Assembly (NCBI RefSeq): GCF_009363615.1
Contig: NZ_CP045384.1
Coordinates: 1,052,501 to 1,116,500 of the forward strand
Direction of reading: 5' to 3'
Source: Ruegeria sp. THAF33
GTDB taxonomy: Bacteria > Pseudomonadota > Alphaproteobacteria > Rhodobacterales > Rhodobacteraceae
DNA length: 64,000 nucleotides
Within the stretch, counting starts at the first letter, position 1. Each line of letters starts with the position of its first letter. Both the position numbers and the translations under genes were made by a program. Under the pieces are notes generated by a model that made no database searches, was not told the origin of the DNA, and saw only the letters and a list, made by a program, of their open reading frames with translations. This document shows positions 1 to 8,274 of this stretch, one piece after another.

Positions 1-23
1 CATGCGTTAGATATAGCGAGCGA

Positions 24-473
24 CTAACTCACATCCAAGCGGCTTTGAACGCGTTCACGCGCAGCCTTGCTGTCGTTAAAGCTCAACCCCATGGCAACGC
101 GGGCTTCCTCGACGATTTTCACCTCGCCTTCGTCGGTGTTTCCATCTGCCAGAACAACTTCCCACAGCGCATCCAGAGCGGCCAGGCGTTCCTTCAGATC
201 CGTGGTCTCACGGATCAGCTTGCCGAAGGTATCGGTATCCGGCGCTGCCGCGTGAAGCTTTTCGCATGTGGCGCGCACCTTGGCTGCTTCGATCGCGTTG
301 TGCTGGTAAAGACGGGCCAGGATTTTGTCGATCAGGCGGATCTCTTCCAGCTTGTAGTCCCGATCAGCCTGCGCCACGCGCACCATGAGCGCACCCAGAG
401 CAAGTTCGGCATCCGGGTCCGGAAGATGTTCATGCTGGGGCGGTCTGAGCGCCTGAAGGAACTTTTTCAACAT
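24..473 (-). CDS. TerB-like tellurite-resistance family protein
   Basis: A 149-residue, all-helical cytosolic protein with no signal peptide or membrane segment. The stretch around residues 25-60 (GALMVRVAQADRDYKLEE) and its looser echo near 95-115 (LWEVVLADGNTDEGE) are the paired acidic-helix motifs of the TerB/DUF533 fold, in which clustered Asp/Glu are thought to bind metal. Solitary TerB proteins are common in alphaproteobacteria and most have no proven role in tellurite resistance. It lies 42 bp downstream of the DUF1330 gene on the same strand and may be co-transcribed with it. Family membership is fairly sure; function is not known. Confidence 0.75.
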   Translation of the reverse strand: MLKKFLQALRPPQHEHLPDPDAELALGALMVRVAQADRDYKLEEIRLIDKILARLYQHNAIEAAKVRATCEKLHAAAPDTDTFGKLIRETTDLKERLAALDALWEVVLADGNTDEGEVKIVEEARVAMGLSFNDSKAARERVQSRLDVS

Positions 474-515
474 GGCAAAAGATTATTCCATATTTTGTGG
501 TGCGCCAAGCTTAGT

Positions 516-806
516 CTACCCGTCATAGCCCTGAATGATCACAAGATCGCCCATCGATACCGGGGCGCGCAGTGCTTTGGCTTTCTGGTATGCTTCGCTT
601 TCGTAACAGGCAAGCGCATCCTCATAGCTGGGAAATTCGATCACGACGGTCCGGGCGCGCGCTGCGCCTTCCTTAACTTCGCGCTTTCCTCCGCGCGTCA
701 GAAAGCGCGCACCATAAGCTGCAAAGGGTTCCGCATTTGCAGCAATGTAGGTCTTGTACGTGTCCATGTCGTCCACATCGACATGTGCAACCCAATAGCC
801 TTTCAT
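516..806 (-). CDS. DUF1330 domain protein
   Basis: A 96-residue protein covering one DUF1330 domain, a dimeric alpha/beta-barrel ferredoxin-like fold. It opens with MKGYWVAHVDV and carries the family pattern of a Tyr-rich middle (YKTYIAANAEPFAAYGARFL) and a VVIEFPSYEDALACYES segment. No catalytic role is established for this family. The start is supported by an AGGCAAG-type ribosome site just upstream on the minus strand. It sits between the PEP mutase-family gene and the TerB-like gene, all on the same strand, which suggests a short stress or housekeeping operon, though the intergenic gaps are not tight. Confidence 0.8.
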   Translation of the reverse strand: MKGYWVAHVDVDDMDTYKTYIAANAEPFAAYGARFLTRGGKREVKEGAARARTVVIEFPSYEDALACYESEAYQKAKALRAPVSMGDLVIIQGYDG

Positions 807-884
807 CAGGCTTGCCTCCTGTTCAGTTTCAAAAGCAGGGTGGTGAGAAGTGGCGGCAATTGCAATCCCACAACTTCAGGGTGA

Positions 885-1661
885 TCAGTTTCGGTAGTGA
901 ATAGCGGCGTGCGCCTGATCTGTTAACCACTTGATCATCTGACGATAAGGAACCGGACCATAGCTGACGCGCGCAACCCCCAGTTCAGCCAGACGCGGTG
1001 TGCCAGGAGTGCCGGGCAGGGCGATGATGTTGACCGGCAGATTCGTACGCTCGCACAGACGGCTGATCATCGCCTCGTCTTTCAGCCCCGGAGCAAAAAA
1101 ACCGCTGGCGCCCGCAGCCTCATAGGCCGAAGCACGGGCAATGGCGTCGTTCAGCATGGCCTCATCATGTGTTTCTGCCGGGGCTTTCAGGAAAATGTCG
1201 GTTCTTGCGTTGACATAGGCAGGTATGCCCGCGTCTTCGCAGGCCGCGCGCATGGCTTCGACGCGTTTGGCCTGAACAGCTGTATCGTACAGCCCGTCAC
1301 CGCCGATGATCTGATCTTCGAAGTTGAAACCAACCACGCCGCAATACAGCGCACGCTTGACGTTTTGCGCAATGCCCTGTGGATCTTCGGCATATGCCCC
1401 TTCGAAATCCAGTGTCACCGGAAGTTCAACCGCTGCAACGATGCGGCGCGCATTGTCCAATGCGGCCTCAAGCGGGATGTTCTGACCGTCGCCAAAACCC
1501 TGTGCCATGGCGACAGGTGCGCTGCCTGTGGCAATGGCTTGCGCGCCTGCATCCCGCACCGCGCCGGCACTGCCAGCATCCCAGATGTTGAACAGAATGA
1601 CGGGGTCGCCCTTTTTGTGAAGGCTGGCAAAGGTCTTCGCGCGTTGGGATTGATCGCTCAT
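885..1661 (-). CDS. Isocitrate lyase / PEP mutase superfamily enzyme
   Basis: A 258-residue single-domain TIM-barrel protein of the isocitrate lyase/phosphoenolpyruvate mutase superfamily. Visible family features are an early FNIWDAGSA segment, the metal-binding LDFEGAYAEDP loop, NFEDQIIGGDGLYD (EDQ motif), and VNARTDIFL. The KKCGH catalytic cysteine loop of true isocitrate lyase is absent, so this is a PEP mutase-like C-C or P-C bond enzyme, possibly acting on an oxaloacetate- or carboxyphosphonoenolpyruvate-like compound; the substrate cannot be told from sequence. The length is typical of the family. Its start is preceded by AGGAGAG on the minus strand. No phosphonate genes lie nearby. Confidence 0.8.
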   Translation of the reverse strand: MSDQSQRAKTFASLHKKGDPVILFNIWDAGSAGAVRDAGAQAIATGSAPVAMAQGFGDGQNIPLEAALDNARRIVAAVELPVTLDFEGAYAEDPQGIAQNVKRALYCGVVGFNFEDQIIGGDGLYDTAVQAKRVEAMRAACEDAGIPAYVNARTDIFLKAPAETHDEAMLNDAIARASAYEAAGASGFFAPGLKDEAMISRLCERTNLPVNIIALPGTPGTPRLAELGVARVSYGPVPYRQMIKWLTDQAHAAIHYRN

Positions 1662-1828
1662 CGGGGCTCTCCTGTCGTTGTGTGATCAACAGTTAACCCC
1701 ATGAGGGCAGACCGAGTAGAGGTTTTTTGCTCGGCAGCGTCACATTGAAGTGACGGAAACCGCACGGCCCGGTCCACGGCAAGATGGTCCGGGCCATGCT
1801 GGTGCATGGGCAAGCGGCGGTGCGTGCC

Positions 1829-2311
1829 TCAGGCTTCTTCTGCCGCGCCGGATACGAATTTTGCGCTGAAATTGGCCTCACCCAAACGCTTCAACAGGTT
1901 CAGCTGAGTGTCCAGCCAGTCCTTGTGGCCTTCTTCTTCCAGCAAGATGCGTTCGAACAGGGTCCTTGACCCGACATCGCCGACCTCGGCGGCCTGCAAC
2001 GCGGCCTTGGTATAGAAGTCGACCGCCTCGGTTTCATCCTTCAGGTCCGCGGCAAACATGTCTTCCAGAGACCCCGCGGCGACTGGGCTTTTCTGAAACG
2101 CAAGCTCGGGCACGCCGCCAAGGAACAGGATACGCTCGATGAACGCGTCGGAGTGACCCAATTCTTCCTGCATTTCAGCGCGCATTTTTTCGGCAAGGAT
2201 GTCCAGCCCCCAGTCCTCCAGCACATGGGCATGCAGCTGGTACTGGTGCGCCGCCGTCAGCTCCATATGAAGCGCTTGCTGGAGGTTGGTAATCGTTGTT
2301 GCGTTGCTCAT
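1829..2311 (-). CDS. bfr: Bacterioferritin-like iron storage protein
   Basis: A 160-residue four-helix ferritin-like protein. The diiron ligands are in place: LHMELTAAHQYQLHAHVLEDWG (Glu, Tyr, His of helix A), EEELGHSD-type helix B (MQEELGHSDAFIERI), DETEAVDFY in helix C and ILLEEEGHKDW in helix D. It should oxidise and store iron as a 24-mer shell in the cytosol; the haem-binding Met of classical Bfr is hard to place, so a Bfr or Dps-like variant are both possible. The start at 2311 is chosen because AGGAG precedes it by a good distance; 20 further in-frame codons upstream have no ribosome site. A perfect palindrome 40 bp upstream is a possible operator. Confidence 0.85.
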   Translation of the reverse strand: MSNATTITNLQQALHMELTAAHQYQLHAHVLEDWGLDILAEKMRAEMQEELGHSDAFIERILFLGGVPELAFQKSPVAAGSLEDMFAADLKDETEAVDFYTKAALQAAEVGDVGSRTLFERILLEEEGHKDWLDTQLNLLKRLGEANFSAKFVSGAAEEA

Positions 2312-2350
2312 CGGAAATCTCCTGAAACTCTGAACGGCATTGAGCCTGCG

Positions 2351-2367
2351 AAGCAGAAATTCTGCTT
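2351..2367. promoter_or_regulatory. Perfect 17-bp palindrome upstream of bfr
   Basis: Arms AAGCAGAA and TTCTGCTT surround one central base. It lies in the 122-bp gap between pyrG and the bacterioferritin-like gene, about 40 bp upstream of the latter's start, where an iron-responsive regulator would bind. It loosely resembles the AGAA-N-TTCT core of Irr-type boxes but is not a clean match. Operator role is inferred. Confidence 0.4.
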
Positions 2368-2433
2368 GCACATACAGTTAAGAGATCAGCCCGCACAAAA
2401 CAACGCGGGGTGACAGTCCGACACAGCCCAGGG

Positions 2434-4077
2434 TCAGACCAGGCGCGAGGTGTCTTTCGCAGCGCGCACGAAATCGCGGAACAGGGGATGCGGATCGAAC
2501 GGTTTGGACTTCAGTTCCGGGTGGTACTGCACGCCGATGAACCATGGGTGATCCGACCATTCCACGATCTCGGGCAGGCGTCCGTCCGGCGACATGCCCG
2601 AGAAGTTGAGCCCGGCCTTTTCAAGCTGCTCACGGTATTTGATGTCCACTTCATAGCGGTGACGGTGGCGCTCTTCGATCTGTGTGCCGCCATAAACTTC
2701 AGCGACTTTCGATCCTTCTGCCAGCACCGCATTGTAAGCGCCCAGGCGCATGGTGCCGCCCTTGTCGTCACCGACCTTGCGTTCGACCTTGTGGTTGCCC
2801 TGCACCCATTCCTTCAGATGGTACACGACAGGTTCAAAACGTTTCTTCCCGGCTTCGTGGTCGAATTCTTCCGAACCGGCTTCCTTGATGCCAGCCGCAT
2901 TTCGGGCGGCCTCGATCACGGCCATCTGCATCCCAAGGCAGATGCCCAGATAGGGGACTTTGTGCTCGCGCGCATATTGCGCGGCCTTGATTTTGCCCTC
3001 TGTGCCACGTTCGCCAAAGCCTCCGGGGACGAGGATGGCGTGGAAACCTTCAAGATAGGGGGCGACGTCTTCGTTGTCGAAGACCTCGGCGTCAACCCAT
3101 TCGACCTTGACCTTGACCCGGTTGGCCATGCCGCCATGGGTCAGCGCCTCGGCGATCGACTTATAGGCGTCTTCCAGCTGGGTGTATTTACCGACGATGG
3201 CAACCTTCACTTCGCCTTCAGCGTTGTGGATGCGGTCGCTGACATCTTCCCATTTCGCCAGATCGGGTTTCGGTGCCGGGCTGATCTGGAACGCATCCAG
3301 AACCGCCTGATCCAGACCTTCGCGATGATACGCCAGCGGAGCGTCGTAGATTGTACTCAGGTCCTGCGCGGCAATAACGCTATCAGGGCGGACGTTGCAG
3401 AACAGTGCCAGTTTTTCACGCTCTTTGGTCGGGATAGGCCCTTCAGAGCGGCAAACCAGAATGTCGGGGGCGAGGCCAATCGAGCGCAGCTCTTTCACCG
3501 AGTGCTGGGTCGGCTTGGTTTTCAGCTCGCCAGAGGCCTTGATGTAAGGCAACAGTGTCAGGTGCATGAAAATACACTGACCACGCGGCTTGTCCTGACT
3601 GAACTGGCGGATCGCCTCGAAAAACGGCAGACCCTCAATATCGCCCACGGTGCCACCGATTTCGCACAGCATGAAATCAACCTCATCCTCGCCGATGGCG
3701 ATGAAATCCTTGATCTCGTTGGTGACGTGCGGGATCACCTGAATGGTCTTGCCCAGATAATCCCCGCGGCGTTCCTTTTCGAGCACGTTGGAATAGATCC
3801 GCCCCGAACTGACCGAGTCGGTCTTGCGCGCGGCCACGCCGGTGAACCGTTCGTAATGGCCCAGGTCCAGATCGGTTTCGGCCCCGTCATCGGTGACGAA
3901 CACTTCGCCGTGCTCAAACGGCGACATCGTCCCCGGATCCACGTTCAGATAGGGGTCCAGCTTGCGCAGCCGTACCGAGTACCCCCGGGCCTGCAACAAG
4001 GCGCCCAACGCCGCCGAAGCCAGTCCTTTGCCCAAGGACGAAACCACACCACCAGTGATGAATATAAAACGCGCCAT
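2434..4077 (-). CDS. pyrG: CTP synthase
   Basis: A full-length 547-residue CTP synthase converting UTP to CTP with glutamine as ammonia donor. The N-terminal synthetase domain starts [17 protein letters not shown] (P-loop) and contains [12 protein letters not shown]. The C-terminal class I glutamine amidotransferase domain shows [10 protein letters not shown] with the nucleophilic cysteine and a terminal HPE ([11 protein letters not shown]) for the His-Glu pair. Start is the ATG at 4077 because family homology begins there; an in-frame upstream stretch of 23 codons lacks family sequence. It lies downstream of secG on the same strand, 160 bp away, an order common in this bacterial group. Cytosolic and essential for pyrimidine nucleotide supply. 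Confidence 0.97.
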   Translation of the reverse strand: MARFIFITGGVVSSLGKGLASAALGALLQARGYSVRLRKLDPYLNVDPGTMSPFEHGEVFVTDDGAETDLDLGHYERFTGVAARKTDSVSSGRIYSNVLEKERRGDYLGKTIQVIPHVTNEIKDFIAIGEDEVDFMLCEIGGTVGDIEGLPFFEAIRQFSQDKPRGQCIFMHLTLLPYIKASGELKTKPTQHSVKELRSIGLAPDILVCRSEGPIPTKEREKLALFCNVRPDSVIAAQDLSTIYDAPLAYHREGLDQAVLDAFQISPAPKPDLAKWEDVSDRIHNAEGEVKVAIVGKYTQLEDAYKSIAEALTHGGMANRVKVKVEWVDAEVFDNEDVAPYLEGFHAILVPGGFGERGTEGKIKAAQYAREHKVPYLGICLGMQMAVIEAARNAAGIKEAGSEEFDHEAGKKRFEPVVYHLKEWVQGNHKVERKVGDDKGGTMRLGAYNAVLAEGSKVAEVYGGTQIEERHRHRYEVDIKYREQLEKAGLNFSGMSPDGRLPEIVEWSDHPWFIGVQYHPELKSKPFDPHPLFRDFVRAAKDTSRLV

Positions 4078-4237
4078 AGTTTTTCGGCTGCTCCCGTGAG
4101 ACGTCATTATCAGCTGCCCGACGGTTTCGAAAAACCGCTGCATCACGGGACTTCACGTATAAAGGATTCGCGCCAAAAGCGCAAGAGAACCGCAAGATGC
4201 TGTTGCAGTCCTCTTCCATGTTTCTAGGTTTTGTAGG

Positions 4238-4603
4238 TCAGTCGGCCTGCGGGATCAGTGGCGCGTTGTCGCCCTGTGCAGGCGGCAGAAGGTCATCCGC
4301 CGACGGAATTGCCGGAGTACTTTCTTCGCTTGAAGCCGGCGCCGGCACGCCCAAACGGTCGATCACCGAGCTGCCCGAAGACTTCTGCGCCGCCAGAATG
4401 GTCAGCGTGATCGAGGTCACGATGAAGCAAGCGGCGAGGATCCAGGTCAGTTTGCCCAAAGCGGTCGCTGCTGCACGGCCTGTCATGGCTCCGCCACCAC
4501 CGCCACCCATGCCAAGGCCACCGCCTTCGGACCGCTGCATCAGAACAACGGCAATCAAGCCTAGGGCCAAAAGAAGGTGGATGATGAGAACGACGTTTTC
4601 CAT
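4238..4603 (-). CDS. secG: Preprotein translocase subunit SecG
   Basis: A 121-residue inner-membrane protein with two transmembrane helices (VVLIIHLLLALGLIAVVLMQ near residues 3-22 and a second near 52-70) separated by the typical QRSEGGGLGMGGGGG glycine-rich loop. It is the accessory subunit of the SecYEG channel. The C-terminal tail of about 45 residues, rich in Pro, Ala and Asp, is common in alphaproteobacterial SecG. Start at 4603 (MENVVLII) fits the family; 27 upstream in-frame codons do not. It is followed by pyrG on the same strand and is divergent from the nitrile hydratase operon. Confidence 0.95.
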   Translation of the reverse strand: MENVVLIIHLLLALGLIAVVLMQRSEGGGLGMGGGGGGAMTGRAAATALGKLTWILAACFIVTSITLTILAAQKSSGSSVIDRLGVPAPASSEESTPAIPSADDLLPPAQGDNAPLIPQAD

Positions 4604-4687
4604 GGTGTTCCTGTACAGCGTGGCGTGTATCGCGTGGTATCTATGCAAGTTTGCCAGCGGGGGCAAGTGAGGAGTTCGCATCACCGC

Positions 4688-4708
4688 ACGTGATATGTCA
4701 TATCACGT
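4688..4708. promoter_or_regulatory. Perfect 21-bp palindrome, candidate operator of the nitrile hydratase operon
   Basis: Two perfect 10-base arms, ACGTGATATG and CATATCACGT, flank a single central T. It lies in the 151-bp divergent gap between secG and the nitrile hydratase alpha gene, 46 bp upstream of the latter. There is no T-tract on either side, so it is not a terminator. A dimeric regulator such as a GntR or TetR type would suit the shape. Function is inferred from symmetry and position only. Confidence 0.55.
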
Positions 4709-4754
4709 CAAAGGGACTGGACAGAACGCCGATGCGTGACGCAGGCTGCGGCCC

Positions 4755-5369
4755 ATGCCTCATGACGACCACGACCACCCGCACGCCCTTTTGCCGTCCG
4801 AACCCGCGCTGCGCGTCAAAGCGCTGGAAACGATTCTGACCCGCAAGGGCCTGATCGACCCGGCGGCTCTGGACGAAATCATCGACACCTATCAGAACAA
4901 GATTGGCCCGCAGAACGGTGCGCGGGTGGTTGCCAAAGCCTGGAGCGACCCAGCTTTCAAGGCCGCTCTGCTGGAAGACGCCACCTCGATGGTCGCGGAT
5001 CTTGGCTATTATGGTCGCCAGGGTGAACACATGGTTGTTGTCGAGAACACGCCAACCCGGCACAACATGGTCGTCTGCACCTTGTGCAGCTGCTATCCTT
5101 GGCCGTTGCTGGGTATCCCGCCGGGCTGGTATAAATCTGATGCCTACCGTGCCCGAGCGGTGCGTGAACCCCGCAAGGTACTGGCCGAATTCGGCCTCAC
5201 CCTGCCTGAAGACACTTCGGTGCGGGTCTGGGATTCGACGGCCGAGGTTCGCTATCTCGTTCTGCCGATGCGTCCCGATGGAACTGATGGGATGAGTGAG
5301 GAGGCGCTTGCCGCACTCGTGACACGTGACAGCATGATCGGCACGGGCCTACCGAAGGCCCCTTCATGA
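4755..5369 (+). CDS. nthA: Nitrile hydratase alpha subunit, cobalt type
   Basis: A 204-residue protein that, with the beta subunit, hydrates nitriles to amides in the cytosol. The metal-binding motif [10 protein letters not shown] is at residues 107-116; Cys108, Cys111 and Cys113 ligate the metal, and the Thr at 109 (CTLCSC rather than CSLCSC) marks the cobalt type. Flanking family motifs are seen: [19 protein letters not shown] and [15 protein letters not shown]. The His/Asp-rich start ([10 protein letters not shown]) is normal for the family. Its stop overlaps the beta-subunit start by 4 bases (ATGA), so the two are translationally coupled. No amidase or aldoxime dehydratase is present in the window. 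Confidence 0.95.
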   Translation: MPHDDHDHPHALLPSEPALRVKALETILTRKGLIDPAALDEIIDTYQNKIGPQNGARVVAKAWSDPAFKAALLEDATSMVADLGYYGRQGEHMVVVENTPTRHNMVVCTLCSCYPWPLLGIPPGWYKSDAYRARAVREPRKVLAEFGLTLPEDTSVRVWDSTAEVRYLVLPMRPDGTDGMSEEALAALVTRDSMIGTGLPKAPS

Positions 5370-6043
5370 CCCGCGTTCACGATATGGGCGGCCGCTTTGG
5401 AGATGGTCCGATAAATCCCGAGGCCGAGGATGGGCCGGTTTTTGCCGAAGACTGGCACGCACGGGCGCTGGCGGTGACACTTGCATCCGGCTTTCTGGGG
5501 CAGTGGAATATCGACGTATCCCGCCACGCAAGGGAACGGTTGTCGCCAAAGGACTATGCCCGGTTTTCATATTACGAGAAATGGATTTCGGGCCTGGCTG
5601 ACCTGTTGGTTGAACGCGGCGTTCTTTCTCTGGATGACCTGCGCAGCGGCGGAGAGGATGGGCCGCATCCGTTGGCGGAACGGATGCTCAAGGCGGACGC
5701 CGTGTCAGCCGCCCTGGCCAAAGGTGGACCAGCGGACAGACCTTCGAACGTGGCGGTACAGTTTTCCGTCGGTCAACAAGTGGTCACGACCCGTCCGGCG
5801 GGAAATCGCATTGTGGATGGCGGGCACACACGCCTGCCGAATTATGCGTCCGGTGCCAGGGGTCGAATACTGCGCCTGCACGGAATCCATGTCCTGCCCG
5901 ATTCCAATGCCCATGGGCTGGGCGAAGCGCCCGAACCGATCTATGCCGTGGTCTTCCCCGCTTCGGAACTTTGGACCAGCCCGGAGCATCCGGATGACGA
6001 AGTGGTACTGGACCTATGGCAAAGTTATCTGGAACCGGCATGA
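5366..6043 (+). CDS. nthB: Nitrile hydratase beta subunit
   Basis: A 225-residue partner of the alpha subunit. It begins [15 protein letters not shown], the classic beta N-terminus, followed by [16 protein letters not shown], a [20 protein letters not shown] helix region, and the C-terminal SH3-like barrel with [14 protein letters not shown]; the Arg in HTRLP is one of those that contact the oxidised active-site cysteines in known structures. Length is typical. It is coupled by ATGA overlaps both to the alpha gene upstream and to the activator gene downstream. Confidence 0.95.
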   Translation: MTRVHDMGGRFGDGPINPEAEDGPVFAEDWHARALAVTLASGFLGQWNIDVSRHARERLSPKDYARFSYYEKWISGLADLLVERGVLSLDDLRSGGEDGPHPLAERMLKADAVSAALAKGGPADRPSNVAVQFSVGQQVVTTRPAGNRIVDGGHTRLPNYASGARGRILRLHGIHVLPDSNAHGLGEAPEPIYAVVFPASELWTSPEHPDDEVVLDLWQSYLEPA

Positions 6044-6369
6044 GCGGCTGCAACGAGCATTCAGCCCCAGAACCGGTGTTTGCCGAACCCTGGCACGCTC
6101 AGGTCTTTGCCGTCACCGTTGCCCTGAACGAGGCGGGGCGGTTCGATTGGTCCGATTGGGCGGCACGGTTCTCGGGCACGTTGAAACGCCACGGGCTCGC
6201 GCGAGAGCTGGACGGCGGCGACGACTATTTCCATGCATGGCTGGAAACGCTCGAGGGGTTGCTGGCCGAGCAGGGCGTCGCGCCGCCACAGGAGGTAAAA
6301 GGGCTACGTCAGTCCTGGGAAGAGGCTTATCTGACGACACCTCATGGGCAACCGGTGCATCTGCGTTGA
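6040..6369 (+). CDS. Nitrile hydratase accessory (activator) protein
   Basis: A 109-residue protein encoded immediately after the beta subunit with an ATGA overlap; the ATG at 6040 is preferred over one 24 bases earlier because of that coupling. Its sequence (VFAEPWHAQVFAVTVALNE, FDWSDWAARFSGTL, YFHAWLETLEGLLAEQG) parallels the N-terminal half of the beta subunit, as is known for the small activators of cobalt nitrile hydratases, which form a complex with the alpha subunit and assist cobalt insertion and cysteine oxidation. Confident as to family; the precise activator step is taken from known systems. Confidence 0.88.
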   Translation: MSGCNEHSAPEPVFAEPWHAQVFAVTVALNEAGRFDWSDWAARFSGTLKRHGLARELDGGDDYFHAWLETLEGLLAEQGVAPPQEVKGLRQSWEEAYLTTPHGQPVHLR

Positions 6370-6370
6370 T

Positions 6371-6527
6371 GCCGGGCAGGGGGCTCTGCCCCCGCCGCCC
6401 GTTCCGTGCGGCTCCCCCGGGATATTTTCAGCCAGATGAAGCAGGGGACCGCTTTTCATCTGGCCATAAATATCCCCGCCGGAGGCATCGCGCGTTCGCG
6501 CGATTTTCATCTGCGGCGAAATATCGG
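6371..6527 (+). repeat. Dispersed extragenic repeat, copy A, with inverted partial copies
   Basis: Starts with a hairpin (GGGCAG...CTGCCC, 6373-6390) followed by a GC-rich stretch and the core CCCCCGGGATATTT...GCCAGATGAA (6414-6440). An inverted second core follows at 6451-6486 (TTCATCTGGCC...ATATCCCCG), and a degenerate third, also inverted, at 6503-6527. The same element occurs at 23154-23211 and 28663-28790. It fills most of the 223-bp gap between the nitrile hydratase activator and purA. Confidence 0.75.
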
Positions 6528-6592
6528 TTTCCCTGCCGTTTGCGCCCCGCTATATGAGCCGGGTTTGATAACTCAGCGCAAAAGGACCGGAT

Positions 6593-7888
6593 ATGGCCAA
6601 CGTGGTTGTTGTCGGCGCCCAGTGGGGTGACGAAGGAAAAGGCAAGATCGTCGACTGGCTCAGCGAACGGGCGGACGTGATCGCGCGTTTTCAGGGCGGG
6701 CATAATGCCGGACATACGCTGGTGATTGATGGCGAAGTTTACAAGCTGCACGCTCTGCCGTCCGGTGTCGTGCGCGGCGGTAAGCTGAGCGTCATCGGCA
6801 ACGGCGTGGTGTTGGACCCCTGGCATTTGGTCAAAGAAATCGCGACCATCCAGGCACAAGGTGTGGAAATCACCCCCGATACGCTGATGATTGCCGAGAA
6901 CACCCCGTTGATCCTGCCGATCCACGGCGAGTTGGATCGTGCGCGCGAACAGGCGGCCAGCAAGGGAACCAAGATCGGCACCACAGGTCGTGGGATTGGA
7001 CCCGCTTATGAAGACAAGGTCGGGCGCCGTTCCGTTCGCGTCGCGGATCTGGCGGATGAGGCCACGCTCGAGGCTCGGGTGGACCGTGCTTTGCAGCACC
7101 ATGACCCGCTGCGCAAGGGTCTGGGAATCGAGCCGGTCGACCGCGACGCGCTGATCGCCCAATTGAAAGAGATCGCGCAAGAGATTCTGCCGTTTGCTGC
7201 GCCTGTGTGGAAAGTGCTGAACGAAAAGCGCAAAGCGGGTAAACGCATCCTGTTCGAAGGGGCGCAGGGCGCTCTGCTGGACATCGATTTCGGCACCTAT
7301 CCATTCGTGACCTCGTCCAACGTGATCGCTGGCCAGGCCGCGACCGGGGTGGGGATTGGACCGGGATCGATCGACTTTGTGCTGGGGATTGTCAAAGCCT
7401 ACACCACCCGTGTCGGCGAAGGCCCATTCCCGACAGAACTTGAGGATGCGGATGGTCAGCGCCTTGGGGAACGCGGGCATGAGTTCGGAACAACGACAGG
7501 TCGAAAGCGCCGCTGTGGCTGGTTTGATGCGTGCCTGGTTCGTCAGACCTGCGCGACCAGTGGCGTGAACGGTATTTCTCTGACAAAACTGGACGTTCTG
7601 GATGGGTTCGAAACCCTGAAGATCTGCACAGGCTATGAACTGGACGGCGAGCGCCTCGACTATCTGCCGACTGCCGCAGAACAACAGGCGCGCTGCACCC
7701 CGATCTACGAAGAAATGCCGGGCTGGAGCGAATCCACTGAAGGCGCGCGCAGCTGGGCCGATCTGCCCGCCAACGCAATCAAGTATGTGCGCCGGGTGGA
7801 AGAGCTGATCGAATGCCCTGTGGCCCTTTTGTCCACCAGCCCGGAGCGGGACGACACCATTCTGGTGACCGACCCGTTTGCAGATTGA
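6593..7888 (+). CDS. purA: Adenylosuccinate synthetase
   Basis: A complete 431-residue enzyme catalysing the GTP-dependent joining of IMP and aspartate, the first committed step to AMP. The N-terminus [18 protein letters not shown] holds the P-loop and catalytic Asp; [42 protein letters not shown] and [13 protein letters not shown] are all intact, as is the C-terminal [15 protein letters not shown]. Cytosolic. Start ATG at 6593 matches the family start exactly. Its stop overlaps the DUF2842 start (TGATG), so the two are co-translated, and a terminator follows them. Confidence 0.97.
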   Translation: MANVVVVGAQWGDEGKGKIVDWLSERADVIARFQGGHNAGHTLVIDGEVYKLHALPSGVVRGGKLSVIGNGVVLDPWHLVKEIATIQAQGVEITPDTLMIAENTPLILPIHGELDRAREQAASKGTKIGTTGRGIGPAYEDKVGRRSVRVADLADEATLEARVDRALQHHDPLRKGLGIEPVDRDALIAQLKEIAQEILPFAAPVWKVLNEKRKAGKRILFEGAQGALLDIDFGTYPFVTSSNVIAGQAATGVGIGPGSIDFVLGIVKAYTTRVGEGPFPTELEDADGQRLGERGHEFGTTTGRKRRCGWFDACLVRQTCATSGVNGISLTKLDVLDGFETLKICTGYELDGERLDYLPTAAEQQARCTPIYEEMPGWSESTEGARSWADLPANAIKYVRRVEELIECPVALLSTSPERDDTILVTDPFAD

Positions 7889-8124
7889 TGAACAAAGAGC
7901 AGAAAACAGGTCTGAGCTATAAGGCGCGCCGGCGCTGGTCGTTGGTTATTCTTGTGATCGGCCTGCCACTTTACATTGTGGCGGTGGTGACGGTTCTGAA
8001 CTGGCTGGAGCGCCCCCCGATATGGATGGAACTTCTGGTCTATATCGTTCTGGGCATTCTTTGGGCCCTGCCGTTCAAGTTCGTTTTTCGCGGCGTTGGC
8101 AAAGAGGACCCGGATCAATCCTGA
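7888..8124 (+). CDS. DUF2842 small membrane protein
   Basis: A 78-residue protein with a basic N-terminus ([17 protein letters not shown]) and two predicted transmembrane helices (VILVIGLPLYIVAVVTVL near 20-37 and MELLVYIVLGILWALPF near 48-64), ending in a short soluble tail. This matches the DUF2842 family, found in alphaproteobacteria and of unknown role. Its ATG overlaps the purA stop codon, which decides the start and implies translational coupling. It is the last gene before the hairpin terminator at 8231. Confidence 0.85.
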   Translation: MNKEQKTGLSYKARRRWSLVILVIGLPLYIVAVVTVLNWLERPPIWMELLVYIVLGILWALPFKFVFRGVGKEDPDQS

Positions 8125-8230
8125 GCCGGGCCATTGCTCGGACCAAGGCGGCTGGTCGGGCCCGGTACAATGGGCAACGCTGTGTCTTGTCTAACAACGT
8201 GCGTTTGTCTCTGGGCGCGCCATAGCAAAA

Positions 8231-8257
8231 GGGCCGGGGTTCACCCGGCCCTTTTTT
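8231..8257 (+). terminator. Rho-independent terminator after purA-DUF2842
   Basis: Perfect stem GGGCCGGG / CCCGGCCC with a GTTCA-type loop followed by six T residues. It closes the plus-strand purA operon and faces the end of the minus-strand acidic protein gene. Confidence 0.9.
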
Positions 8258-8274
8258 GTCAATTGGCGCGGCAG

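Noticed and set aside
1693..1881. Small minus-strand frame between the PEP mutase-family and bfr genes
   Set aside because: It overlaps the end of bfr, has no family similarity, and the gap mainly holds small inverted repeats without T-tract.
2410..4227. 605-codon open frame on the plus strand opposite pyrG
   Set aside because: It is the antisense of a fully conserved CTP synthase gene; long antisense frames are expected in high-GC DNA, and its product has no family features.
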